NCBI RefSeq assembly: GCF_030463565.1 | Contig: NC_134662.1 | Coordinates: 2,728,001 to 2,792,000 of the forward strand | Source: Pelecanus crispus | Lineage: Eukaryota; Chordata; Aves; Pelecaniformes; Pelecanidae | Reading direction: 5' to 3' | DNA length: 64,000 nucleotides | Shown here: in pieces, positions 47,784 to 60,600 of the stretch | Layout of the letters: each line of letters starts with the position of its first letter | Position numbering within the stretch: position 1 is the first letter of the stretch | Notes under the pieces: generated by a model | What the model was told of the DNA's origin: nothing | The model's database searches: none | The model's input: the letters and a program-made list of their open reading frames with translations, nothing else | Position numbers and translations under genes: made by a program

Positions 47784-48234
47784 AGGCGCTGCACGGCGGG
47801 AAGATGTCAGTGGAAGAGCCGGGGGCTGGGGGGATGCGCTGCAAGTATTTCCTCCCACCAGGGAAAGCTGGAAGCAGAAATCTGTGTTTGTATTTATTTC
47901 TCTCTCAAAAAAGGGAAAAGGACACCTGAGCTCATAATTTGCAAAACTTGGATGAGAAACCTGGAAGCTGCCAGGCCCTGCATCTTTAAAAGCAGTTAAA
48001 TTCCTCTTCTCTGCACTAGGAGGCACCTTGAACCTTCCTCTTGGCCCTGAGCAGAGCCCATCTGCTTCCTATTACCTTCCCATAAAACTGCCTCCCTGGC
48101 CAAAAAGCCGGGCTTTCAGGGAATTCTGTCTGCAGCCCCGATGTTGAAATTAGTAACAGTTGTCATCTGTTTTTCTTTTTTCCCTCTCCTCTTTGCTTTA
48201 TTCCAGCTTGAATTTTAACCCTGCTCCCCAGCGC

Positions 48235-48620
48235 TCCCCCTTCTCGCGCGTTTTTGGTGTGGGAAGAGGCAACCTCGAAGCCGGCATCGGCCCCCGCTCC
48301 CCTCGTCCCCGCCGCCGCCGCCGCCGCCTTGCGCGGGCGGCCCGGCCCACGGGTTCACGCGGCGAAAGCCACCTTGGCGCGGGGAGCGGGGAGCGTCAGC
48401 CGCTCGCGGGGCGCCTGCCAAGGACAGCGAATTCCTCGGGAAGGAGCAAACCAGAACCGGCCCAAGCGAGGGAGGCACGAGACCGGAGAGGTCACGCCGC
48501 GCCCCGGGCCTCCCCGCGGCCCCTCCGTCCCGGCCCGCGAGACCCCAGCGTCCCGCTGACCCCCGCGTGGGCCTGGGCTCCCCGGGCTTCTCCGTGCCTG
48601 CCGGTCGCTGCCGCTCGGAG
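48235..48620 (+). promoter_or_regulatory. CpG island, candidate ADAMTS10 promoter/first exon
   Basis: Very high GC with dense CpG, including (GCC)6 at 48311-48328 and many GGCGGG/CCCGCC words. It lies 3.1 kb upstream of the inferred leader exon of the plus-strand ADAMTS gene. CpG islands commonly mark vertebrate promoters. Strand assignment is by the nearest gene; no donor was identified. Confidence 0.5.
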
Positions 48621-51179
48621 AGCAAAACCTGAAAACTGAGGTTATGGAAAACTTTATACGTATTGAAGCAGCCGCGGAGCCCACGCTCCTCCGGCTCTCT
48701 CCTCGTTGTTGCGGGTCCTCCTCTTGCAGCAGACGGGCTCGTCAGGGTCTCGGAAGCGAAGCGCCGCTGGGAAGGGGCCATGTTTTCCTTGCCGCGTGTG
48801 TGTAGGAATCAAAGCCGGGCCCTTCCCCCAGCCCAGCTTACGGGAATTTTGCAGCTGTAATTCCTGACATGTGCTGCTCCAAACATGCCTCCTTCCCCCA
48901 AGGTCGGGGCTGCGGGGTCTCGGCGCCTGCAGCTCCCTCCCAGCCCCTGCTCCGGGGGATGCTGAGGAGCTGGGACTGAAGGGGAAGGGCAGAGGGATGA
49001 GGAGGGCACCCGGCCGTGACTGCCGCAGCTCAGGGTCGCGGAGGAAGGACAGGAAATAATGACAGCCTTGAGGAAGTGGGTTCAACAGCTGGAAAACAAG
49101 AAAAATTAGTAGTGTGAAGCCCAGGAGAAAATATACTTCAGCTGAGTGGCTTTCTGTCCACAGACCTTGGAGCCGTGACAGGATTTAAAAGCTGGAATCT
49201 CGAGCTTTAATAGATGCTGAAAAATGCTGACTTAGGAGAGGGCCGCAGCACGCCCGGCTTTCGTTTCTCCTTCTCCCTTTCCCAGTTCATTTCCCGCAGC
49301 CCCGCAGGGAGCAGGCACAGAGCAGCTCGCAGCAGCCGCGGTGCTTGGCCGTGCATTGCTGCAGCCCCAGCTCTGCCCTCTCTGCGCCGCAGCCTGGGGG
49401 TGATGCTACAAAGGATGCTGTCACCAGGTGGACGTGGCCTCGTGGACCCGTAGCGCTGATCTCAGCATCCTCGTGTCATGGTGGAAGAGGGCGGAAGAAG
49501 TCCTGCCAACCCTCTTGCCTCCACTGCCTGCTTCCCTTTACCTGTGGCTGGTCAGCAGAGCAGCCCGAGACGAGATTTAGACAGTTTTTCCCCAGTCAGG
49601 CAGTTTATTCTCACAGTCGCTGATCACGTGCGCGGTCTTCAAGGCTGCTGTGGCGGGTGTTGTGTCCGGGCTTTGCAGAAACCAACCTGGCAAGTGGCAC
49701 CAGATGTGACGGGGAAGAACATCCCAAGGCCTCACTGATGGTCTTTGGCCATCTGCTTTAACTGTAAATAAATAGTTAAAAATCTTGGCATTTAAAATAT
49801 GAAGCTCCAAATGGTGATTTAAAGATGCACGATTAATCCTTCCAATGTTTCTGCCTGGTAGGGAAAAAACATTGATTTATTTAGATTAATTATTGGGGGA
49901 ATCATCTCTTTGGTTTCTTCTTGTACCTCACCAACGTAGTCTCTGGTGATGGGTGTTATTCCAAGCCCCCGCAGCACAAATAACATTAACTGCATAGTAA
50001 AGATGGGAAAACAGAAGTAGAAATAAATTGCAGACACCCCTGGGGACACAAGGTGAGGGGGAGCGTGGCAGACCTGAGGAGGAACTCGGCTCTCCTGCCC
50101 TGCGCTCTAGCCAGTGTTTGCTATTTAAAACACACAAGAGCAGAGCGAGGCAAGGGTTAATGACGTTATTCCGAGCGTTACCTTACTGGGATGAGGACCA
50201 CACACATGCCATGGCTATTGACACCTTTACAAAGAACACCATCCTCCCGTCTCCATCCGAGCCTCACCTTCCCAGCAGCTCAGGAGTGTCCGTCCTGCCT
50301 TTCCCTGCGTGCTCCAGCACCGTCTGCTGCTGTGCAAGTTGTTGCTGCATCGCCGGTCCGAAGTCAGACTTCAGCATGTATTTATCTGTTGCCTTTGCAG
50401 GAACTTTTGCATTTTGCTGAGGGGCTGTTCTCGAGCAGAGCGTCGCTGTTCAGATATCTGGGATTCTCCGGGCGGTAGTTAGGTATGTGGCGTATTCGTT
50501 GCATACGTCATCTAATCGCTGGATAGAAACGAAAAACCACAGGTTTTATGCAACTCTCCAGCACTATGTGAGTTTTGTATAATTGCCTCAGACTGAGTGG
50601 AAATTATCTGCAAGCCAAAAATCTTTCACTGAAGCAATTAGCAAATCATTTTAAATAACAAATACAATTGGAATCTCACGATCCATTTGTGGATAGAGCT
50701 GAGGGTAAGGGTAAGTTCACTGAATGGGTCCTTTGTTTTCCGTCACGTTTTTAGGTTTAGCCAACACAGTCTGAGAGCAAGTGTGCTTCTCTCAGTGCAG
50801 TGATGGTCATTAAAGTGTTTTTTAAAGCCAGGGGATCTGGAGTAGAGAGGATTTCTAGGTTGCTGCTTACTAGCATGCTGCTAATGGTATTATTTCGTAC
50901 TCTCCTTTAAGAGATCAGGTAGCTGTGACCAGGTCACTGTTCAGTCTGCGCTTCCTCGTGGGCATTGCTGCAGGACAAAGGGTTCCCATTTATTCTGAGC
51001 TCCTTTCTTCTGGTATAAGGTATACAGCAGACCTTTAGTGCCGCTGTCAGAGCGGTGCAGGGGCTGCGCCAGGAGCAGAGTTCACCCCTGGGAGAGCAGC
51101 CGGGTGTGCAGTGTCCCTGTAGCAGGATAACGTGGCTTTCCGATGCTGTGAACTGATGTGGTTAATTGCATTTGCGTTT

Positions 51180-51352
51180 GCTTCCCGTCCTTTTCTCCCC
51201 TTCCTTCTTCTTTCTTTCCATCTCACTCTTCCTTTCTCTAAGATTGGGCTTTCCTCGTTCACCCTGCACACTATTTTCTCCCTTGTGTCCTTCTCCTCTG
51301 TCCTTTGTTTCCCGTCTCTCCTGTTCACTCATCCCTACCCTCTCCTCCACAG
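51180..51352 (+). other. Long polypyrimidine tract ending in a splice acceptor
   Basis: About 170 bp made mostly of C and T, ending cctctcctccacag. This is a very strong acceptor and places the start of the ADAMTS leader exon at 51353. Confidence 0.6.
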
Positions 51353-51603
51353 GGGCAATGCCACCGAGAGCCTGCGGTTCGAATTAGCCCATGCTGACCC
51401 CGCTGCGCTGGCCCGGGCACAGCACGCTGCAAAGACACCGTCGGCCTTGCTGCTTTGGGGAGAGCACGGAGCGGCCGAGGATGCCTGCGGAGGGACCGAG
51501 GACTCCTGTCTCTACATAAGCGGTGGCTGAGGGAGAGACATGTTGGGACAGCGCCCTTTCAGCTGGCACAATACTCCCTGCACTGAGACAAGCATCGCTA
51601 ACC
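51353..51603 (+). other. ADAMTS10: ADAMTS10 5'UTR (part of the first coding exon)
   Basis: Begins at the acceptor after 51352 and runs to the ATG at 51604. It contains short upstream ORFs at 51358-51387 and 51391-51519, and an ATG at 51540 whose frame overlaps the main start. The boundary is inferred from the splice signal; transcription could also start within this stretch. Confidence 0.5.
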
Positions 51604-51691
51604 ATGGCAATAGCTTGGAGGCTTCTCACATGGACTGTCATCTTCACTGCGGCTGTGTGCAACTTTCCCGGTTACACGTTCCAGTCACAAG
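51604..51691 (+). CDS. ADAMTS10: ADAMTS10 coding exon 1: signal peptide
   Basis: 29 codons plus one base, MAIAWRLLTW to GYTFQSQ. Donor CACAAG|gtaggg. A basic residue followed by a hydrophobic core fits a cleaved signal peptide. Confidence 0.88.
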
Positions 51692-54600
51692 GTAGGGATC
51701 GCTGTGGGGAGGGGAGCTGGATCCACACCACCTCTCCTGGCAGAAACCCTCATGCTGGCCCCGGGGGAGGTTATCAGGGTAATGTTGTGCTGGGAAGTAG
51801 GTGGAGACACCCTGAACTCTGCTCTGCTTGCTGTACTGCAGCAGAGCTCCTCCTGCTGAATTCGCAGGTGTTTTCCATTGACCTCAGAGGAAAGGATGTG
51901 TTTTGCTCTCAGATGTTACACTCCTTGACTTTTTTGCAGGATTCAGAGCAGTAGGGTCTGTGTAAGATGGGAGCCACGCACAGGCTTAGAAAGCAAAGGC
52001 AATGTGGTAGGAATAGAGGAAGCTCCCCTTCCACTCGGGTGGAGCGGCGCATCCTCGGATGAATAGAGGCTTTGTTACGAGGCGGGCTGTGTGCGTGCGG
52101 CTAGCCGGCGCGCTTGTGAGCAGTCCTCTGCGCGTGCAGGGATGGAGGTCTCTGCTGGAGCGTTCAAATACAGCTGAGTCTGGACAGACGTGTGCTGCTG
52201 GGGGAGCAGTTTTAGTCTGTGCGCACATGTTTCTGTAAGTGCTACCATTACTAAATGCTCAAACCTGCTCAGGTGTGAGCACTTTGTACCTGTCTTGTAT
52301 GTCTGTGTGTTTCTAATGGTCTTGTGTTTAAATACGGAGCCGCACATGCAAGTGATTGCAAGGAAAGCAGAATGTGGGTCTCTTGTACGTAGATTTGTGC
52401 CTTTGTACATGATTTTATTCTAGGTTGGGGAGTGAAGGGACTGGAAAGTTAGGTAGACTGCTTTGTACCCAACCTAGAGTACAAATGCAGCACCGGTATT
52501 AAGCCATGTAACTGCCCTGTGTTATCTGCCTGTGCTCTATTTGTGCAATTTCTTAAGAGGCAATAGGAACACTCCCATCAGGCACCAGAGGTAAGAAGAA
52601 AGGGCTCTGAAGTTAGACATTGATCTGTGCAAGGTGTTAAAACCTTGGCAGCATACTTACACAGCCCTAATCCTGAAATACCACGTGTGCCCAGATTAAT
52701 TGTAGTGGGACCAAAGTCGGCAATGTACCCAGGTTGTCGAGTAGTGCAGTGCCGTCGGGCTGTAGTTACCATGGCTGTGGGTTGTCTTGCAAAGCAGAAC
52801 TGGAAAGAGGAGCAAAGGCAACCGAAAGCCATGCGCCGTCCTGGATCTGAACACACTGTCGTTGCTAAACGTGGGGCACTGCCGTACTGCAGCTTGCGCT
52901 GGATGAAAGGAGAGGCAGTCAGACACAGAGCTGCGTGCTGTGCAGGCGCTGTGCAACGTGCAAGGTTACACAGGCAGATTTTCTTGAATCTGAAACAAAC
53001 ACGGTTTCTGGTCCTTTTCGCCAAAACCTCTGGCAATGCCTGGGGTGACTGTTCTGGGCTTCCCGCATCTGTCAGTTCACACCTCTCTCCATCTGCAGCA
53101 CCATGTTCGCAGCGCAGCGACGCTCTGACAAGGATTTTGCTGCCAGATCGCCTCCATCCTGACTCACAGCAGCTCAGATCCTCCCTCGCTCACAAGCCCC
53201 CGCACCGTTTGCTAATACACCTTGGTCTAAACCTGAGGGCTCACCAAAATCACAGTTAATGCGTTGTGTTCTCCTAGATACTGGCTTCCCCTGAGCAGGT
53301 CTGGGGAATGAGTCTCAGCCCACGACGTTGCTGGGAGCGTGGTGCCGTGGGAGCACCAAGCCGAGGGTTGCAGCCAGTCCCCTCCCCAGTCCCGAGGGTC
53401 AGGCTGCCCCGTGGGCCCCCTTGCTGTCAGAGCCCTTTTTTAGGCTCCCTGCATCTGGAACGGTTGGCGTCAGGCTACTGATGTTACTCAACGCTTCTCT
53501 TCGCCACGCTGCTGAGATAGTAAGTACATAATCCTCACAACACCCTTTCGAGAGGGTGAAACGCTGTTATCTCCTCTTAGCAGTTGAAGGCATGGAGAAT
53601 AAAGGCCAGTGTTTTCAACACGCCACTGATTTTGACCAAGTGACTTGCTCCAGTTAGCAGTGGAGCAGGATTCACGTGCCCCGTATGCACGACTCCACAT
53701 CAGTGTATGTATTTTATGCAGGAAAAAGATTAAGTTATCATAGTCATAAGCTGTAATTATCTTTGTGGGAAATAGCAGCCCAGCATTGAAGGCCTCTTCA
53801 AGCCAGCAGAGATGTAACGAGAGTCAGATGTGACGTGTACACTCAGGCTGCAGTTTTTAACAATGCAGAGAACAGCAGCTGAAACAATTGACCAAGGATT
53901 CAGCACATGCCCACTATTGCTGAATGGTTTTTAAATCAAAAGGAAATTTTCTGCTAGTGCCTTAGTTTAACCATAGTGATAGATTAGATGTTCTCTGTTG
54001 TATAGAACGTTAGGTGAGGCTAATCTCGCTGCTCCCGGCTCACATGTAAACCGATGGACCCTTGGAGGATGTAGTGAAACTGGCACAATGCCAGGGCAGC
54101 CTGAAGCCGTGGGATCCTGTAGCATTTTCCATAGCCATCCCTTAGGAATCGTGTCTGGGCTGCAGCTGGGGCTCCTCTTTGCTCTGGTGACAAGACCAGA
54201 GCAAACATCTGCTTCCGTTTTGTCCTTTAAGCAGCTCTGTAACGAGAGAGGCAATGGGACGCATACAAGGAGGGGACAACATCCTCCCTCCTCCGCTTTC
54301 ACCTTCCCTCTCTTCTTTTTGTTCATCTTAGCCCTCTACCTCACCTGTGCCCTTTCCCTTCCTCTGCCATCCCTGCCGCTGCAGATTTGTGCTCCCCTTC
54401 CACCAAAAATGGGACAGTGAGGTACCTTTTCCTGCACCAATCCTTCCTGCTTCCCAGCTTTCTCCCTTGTCCTGTCCTGGGAGGTCTGTGGTCCTCCAAG
54501 GGTGCTCAGTGTCCTGCGCAGCCATGGGCAGGTTTTCCTGGAGAAAGGCTTTTTATAGCATCTCTTCCAAAGCAGTTTGACAGCTCTCTGGAAACACCAG

Positions 54601-57600
54601 GCTGCTTATCACCAGTGCGAACCCTTCTGATACAGTGGGTGCAGTACTGCACATTTCAGGCCAAGATCTATTAATACATCATGAAGCGGCTGAGAGGGCA
54701 GAGGGAACATGATAGCTTTTCTGGAAGGAAGTAAGGAAGAGCCAAACAGTGCTGCTCTTGCTGTTGAGAGCTCCTAGTATGGTCTGTAATATGGGAAGCA
54801 TGAGCAAGGCACAGATGAGCAAATGAGGGAATAAGGAACATCTGTGATGTTGGGTGGAATACACGGGGTTAGGGAGTAAAGACGTCCTCACCTCTTAGAG
54901 CCTAATCTAATCTTTTACATTTTTAGATGAGAGGAAGGAGCCAGCTGTAACACTGGAAGAGTACACTGACTTCTTCCTTGTGCTGAAACTCTCTGTTACT
55001 TTTTCCCGTTTGTGCCATCCCCACTCTAAAGCATCGCTTCCTAAAACGTTCATCTGATGCAGGGCACTGCTTTTAGATCTTTCTTCCTGTGCCTCAGTTT
55101 CCAGAGTGACACCCCCAGGCTCTGCACACTTTTTTTCCTCCTGGACATACCTGGCGCATCAGGATTAGAGACTACAGCCCAGGGTCTTAGGCCCTTTCTA
55201 GCCACTGCGTGTGCAAACCTCCTTCCGAGTCACTATTTTGCAAGCCCATGTGGACTGCATAGAGGGAAAAAGAAAAACAAGACACTTCCGATAGCAAATT
55301 TTTCCAAGCCTGAGGTCATTGCTTAAGTGCAAATAGTCACTCTTGTTTGCCTGGCTGCATTGCACGCGAGGCGGTGTGATGCAGGAGAAGCTGGAGCACA
55401 GGAAGTTAAAAAACTAATAATTATTTCTGGCTTGTTGAGACAAGGGAGAGGTGCCAGAAGTGCTTATGGTTTGGAAGGATGGGAGCTAACCCCTAAACCC
55501 AGCTGGTGGGAAGGACTGTCCCATTACCAGTGGCCAAGGAAACCACTCTGTCAGGCTCCCACACTGGAAAACACACTAGAGGAAAAGGAAACTTTCCAGT
55601 GCTGCCATGTGGTAAGAGTGTAATTTGGAGTCCAAATTTATGATGGCTAGGAAGGCTTTGAAGATGGGTGCTGTGGAGCCAGGCAAAATGCAGCCACCCT
55701 GGAGCAGCCTGGCCTCTCCCATTTGCTTAGGAAACAACTACAAATAGGATGCAGAAAGCACAGTAAGAATATTCCAGAGTGAAAAGAGGGCAGATCCTCT
55801 CCCACTCCATGAGCAAACTTCCATCCACGAGGAGTTCAGAAGAACACACTGTGATGGGGGGAGCTATCCTGTCCAGTGCGTGACTTTTTACCTCTTCCAA
55901 TGAAGCCTCCGGTACTGAGGGCTGTCAGAGGCAGCTGGACCTCCAGTCAGATCCAGTCTGGCAGTCCCTGTGACATTTTGCTTGGAAAATGAGAAATTTC
56001 TGTAGATGTTGCAGAGTGCCAATTTCTTTGGCAGCCAAAAGTGTTGCATTACCATGTGAGTGCAGGCAGACGTTTTGGACAGTGACCTTGTCAGAGCACA
56101 TTTCCCAAGTGGTACGAGACAGGCTCAAAAACTCAAGTGCCCCAAGAGAAGGTGCTAAGCCAGGCTGATATGATAAAGAGCACCAAGCTGGTGAGCTGGG
56201 AAGGCAGGATGGTGTCATAGATAGAGACCTGGCTGAGGAATCAGGATGTCTGACTTCTTTTCCTGCTGCCTTTTCAGCACAGCTGGGGAATTCTGGTTAC
56301 CCTCTTTCTTTGATTGCAAGATTGGCATTGCAAGGACATTGTCTTTGCGCCTTTTCGGAGGACGCCCAGTATGTAATGCACAAATGGAGCTGTGATCGGG
56401 GAGGCTGGTATGATGCTGTTATTATGTGAGTTATCAAAGCAGAGTTAGCAGGTCCACGTGGCAGCTGTAGATGTTCTGAAGAACCCCGCAGTTCCTTAAC
56501 AAGACTGTCTTCTCCTGAGACATTGTCGCCCCAAGGTTCATTCTGGCTCGTTTTGAAGAGACCTTATTGCTAGCTTTGTTACTGAAAGGATGCGGGTTAA
56601 AATAACCCTCCAAACCACAGAGTGTGACACTGCACAACCTGGGGTCCCTCTGCCCAGTGGAGATGGAGAGATGGGGGATAGTCCAGGTCCAGAGTCAGAA
56701 TTTGGGTGTCCTGAATGGCCCCTTGGACCAGTCTGTTTCTCTCTATCACCTGCAGAGGAAGAAGATTATGCTCCGGAGGCTCGACACCTATTGATACCCC
56801 AAGGCTCTGTAGGCTGAAGGCCTTTGGGAATACCCCAAGGATCCTGCAGCCTGCACAGGGCAGACCCCCTGTGTCAGGTCGCTGTCCCTCCACCTTGCAC
56901 TGGCTGCAGCTCGGTTGTGCTCGGGCACAGCCGGCTCCGCGCTGAAGTCTCTGGGCGTTTTACTCTGACTCTCTTTGCAGAAAGTCATTCCTCCTGTGTT
57001 TGCTTTCCCTCCCCAGAGGAGTTCCTCTCCAGCCTCGATCACTATGAAATTGCATTCCCCATCCAAGTGGACCAAAACGGGGACTTCCTTACCTTTGATG
57101 TGAGAAGCCAGCTGAAGCAACGTCCTCGGCGCAGTCTGGGCTCCTTGCCCTATGAGCCATCTGAGCAGCAGGTTTTCTACAAAGTCTCTGCCCACCGAAC
57201 CCAGTTCCTTCTCAACCTGACACTGCACTCCAACCTGCTGGCTGAGCACTTCACTGTCGAATACTGGAAGCGAGATGGAGTGGACTGGCAACATGATTTC
57301 CATGAAGACTGCCACTACGCAGGCCACTTGCAGGATCAGTACCTGAACTCAAAGGTCGCCATCAGCAACTGCAATGGACTGGTGAGTCTCTGTATTTTGC
57401 CTGGCCAAGGGCTATACTAACAACCAGGTCTGCCCATAAAGCAGAGCTGATTGCAGCCTCTTTGATCTTTGCTGCAGAAGTGCAACCTGGTTTGGGTCCC
57501 AGCAGGTGGGTCCATGGTGGTGGGAAAGGCATGGGGTCGGTGTCAAGCTAGAATGCTGCACGCTGGCATCAAAAGTCAGCTGAGGGTGAAGAAGGCCACA

Positions 57601-60600
57601 TCTCTTCATTACATCTGTAGGCATTCGCTTGTAGTCCAGTTTCTACCAAAGCCAGCGGGCTTTTTTCCATTGATTTTAATTGGAATGGGATAATCCAGGC
57701 TCTAGACCATTATTCTGGCTCTTGCAGAACTCTCCCCTCCACTTCCAACAGCAACAGCAAAAGACATGTTTCGCATGTGCTAATGAGGAAGAAGTGCAGG
57801 AGGGTAGGAATTTCACAGCACAACTGGGAATGTCAAAAGTGCATTCAGATCCTTACAATTCCTGGGGTTGCTGGTCACTTCTGTCCAGATTTCAGGATCT
57901 AAAAATGTGACCTCTGGGGGAAAAACTGAAATAATCAGTTTTTCAATTTGAAAAAGAGAACATCAAGAGGGGACAAGATGGCATTCCTCAAAAACAGCAA
58001 GGCTGCTGCAAAGAGGGTGGGAATGATTGATTTTGCGTGTCCTAACAGCTAGGACTAGACATCATGGTCTTAAATGTCAGCAAGAAAGCTTAGTGGTAGA
58101 CATTAGTGGTAAGGATAGCTGAGCACTGGACCAGATTGCTTGGAGAGTACGTGGCCCTTACATTGTTGGAGATCTTTAAGAATAGGCCAGACAAATGCCT
58201 CTCAGAAATACTCCAGGTATGATTCATTAGCTCTTCCAGCATTGGGAATAGACTAAGGACTTCCATCCTTATTTTTCTGTGATTTTTCTGATATTTCTGG
58301 CTCACAAAGCACATTTCATGACCTGCCAGATGGAGGGATGGAGCAAACATACCCTGTTAGCGAATCCCAAGGATGATGGCTCCCTTGGAGGGGTAACATG
58401 TCAAAAAAGATTCTGTAGGCCAGATTCATGTTTATGCTACAGCCCCACCTCTTAGCAGTATTCTGGCAGTGTGGAAGAGCTTCCAAATGGGAATGAATTC
58501 ACGTTTGATTTATTGCTAAATTACATTGCCAGAACAGTGCTGTGGGTTATTAACAGAAATGAGAATCTGACTCATTATATCACAGAGTCTAATGTTTCTA
58601 TCTCACAGCCAAAAATCAGAGCTGCATAAACTCTTGGTTCCCTTGTTAGCCCTTTGTTTAGATACAGGAACTCTGCTGAAGTCCCAGACAATTTACTGGT
58701 GTTCACAAAGCACTGAAGGGTGAGCTGGATGCTGCTGGCTCAGAAGGGATCTGGCATTAGCCTACCTTCCTACTTCAGAGGGCAGCGAGTCCAGGGCAAG
58801 CAATGGCCCAGCAGCACTTGTACTGGGATAACACAGTCCACAGGCTGTGTTTAGCTCTGGAGAGATACCAGGGGCTGTCTGGAGGAAAATACAGCCAGGC
58901 ACAAAGAGGGATGGAGGGTCATCCAACAACCTCTCCTTTTCCTGAACTCTGTCCTTCTGCCCTTGAGAGCTACGGACATCAGCAAGGAGCAGGGAGGAGG
59001 TCGTCTGGGTTAGTGAGGACGATAGGGTCAGGAATTTGGACAAGATGAGTCTGGCATCTTTTTAGCTGGCAGAGTGGGGGCTGTACTTGCCACCAGAGGA
59101 GACTTGTTGCAGAGCTCTGGTTGATCAGTAACAGCTGATCCCCTTGTGCAGTCCCTCAGCCGCAGCACGCTCCCCGCCAGGCAGGCATCAGTCCGCTTTG
59201 GGGGGCGACAGGCAGGCACAGAAGGGGGTCTCCGGTTGCTGAGGTCTCAAGGTTCAGGTTCATGCTGACACATGCTAAGGGGGGGCTGCATATGGTGACC
59301 CGTGTTTGTGCAGATCTGACTTACTGATGATGCAGAGGGGGTTGTGTGCTGTGTTGCTGAATGGGCACAAGCAGGGACCAGGTGCTGATTACAGAGTGAG
59401 CTGTGCACGAGGAGGACGGAAAGGGATGATTGCATCCACAGAAGCGTCCAACACAAAGCTGTGAAAACAGGTAACAAGCCCCAAGCCATCCTCCTGTCCT
59501 CAGACGCCCACATCCCTAAGCAATTTCTGTGTCTGCAAGGTGTACCGCTGTAAACCGCTTTGTTTTCAAACATCCACAATGTAATTTGCACCTTATGGCA
59601 CACCCCAGCTTTGGACTGCCAATACCTGGGCGTGCTCCCATTGACTCGTCTTCCCAGCCCTACACACCGTCACCCGGCCTGATGGCAGGCAGGCAGCGTG
59701 GCTCATCCCATGCATCTCCCGTGGAAGGCACGCCATGCTGCACTTCAGGCTGAGCAGGGGGAAAGTCGCCCAGGCTTAAGTTGTCAGAAGCAAAGGCCAA
59801 AATGGTCCATTTTCCAAAACACGCAGAGCTGTGAGCTCCCAGCAGGGCCAAGCACGAAGCAGCTGGAGCCTGCAGGGAGCAGCCCGGGCAGCTTTGCCTC
59901 AGCCTGGCCAGGAGCTGAAATCCCTGTCTTAAGCAAAGCTGTGTTTCATCCCACTGGCTACACAAGATCCCAAGGACCCGTGTCCTACCATCAAAAAAAT
60001 CACAGCGAGAAGAAAACAGCTGTAGGAGAGAAATGCCACTCTTTTACCTCTTGTATCAGAGCTCATCAAAGGACAGTTTAAAGGCCAGGTTTTCAACCCT
60101 GTGTGTCTGTGCTGAAATTGTGTTTTCACCTGAAAAGCCCTCCTGAAGTCAACATGAACATTAAATGCTTGGAGCAAGGCAGATGGCCCCGCTGCTGAGG
60201 CTAATGTTGAGCTGCTCATGTGTATGTACAAGGAGGTGGAAGAGTTGAACTGTGCTTTTCTTAAGTGTGGTTATAAGTTAATAGCATAAACCATCCTTGC
60301 TCTGCAGATGACCTGGGTGAATCAGAGACAGGATATCCAGTTTAGCTCCCCCACAAACCACAGGGATCTCTCTCAGGGCTTCTTGCCGCCCCCTTTCAAG
60401 AGGCTTGTGTCACATCCAGCGCCCGGACCTCAGAGCTTGGTCTTTGGGATCAGCGACAAGGCAGTTTTCAGACTCCTGTGATGGCTGAGCTTCATTGCCG
60501 AAGGATGCCAGGGAGGCGGTGGAGCCTCCTGCACCCCATGCAGAGGCTCTGGGTTTAAGTAAGAATGGCCCTTTTCTAGCGGTACATGGTTTTCAGGCAG

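Larger units (their letters stand above)
51692..57016 (+). other. ADAMTS10 intron 1
   Basis: 5.3 kb between signal-peptide and prodomain exons. Holds a good MIR-like SINE at 53.5 kb and a weaker one near 56.2 kb. No other exon seen. Confidence 0.8.

Noticed and set aside
47646-48026. Leu-Ala or Ala-Arg repeat proteins
   Set aside because: Products of a 9-bp tandem repeat translated in several frames.
48160-48781. Long Arg/Pro/Ala-rich frames on both strands at 48.2-48.8 kb
   Set aside because: GC-rich DNA lacks stop codons; frames overlap on both strands with low-complexity composition. This is a CpG island effect.
51376-51385. GGTTCGAATT as a tRNA B box
   Set aside because: No matching A box or acceptor/anticodon stems upstream; it lies in the inferred ADAMTS leader.
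51523-51954. ADAMTS protein starting at 51523 and running to 51954 unspliced
   Set aside because: 51523 is a GTG, not ATG. The first in-frame ATG is 51604, and a clear donor at 51691/51692 removes the rest.
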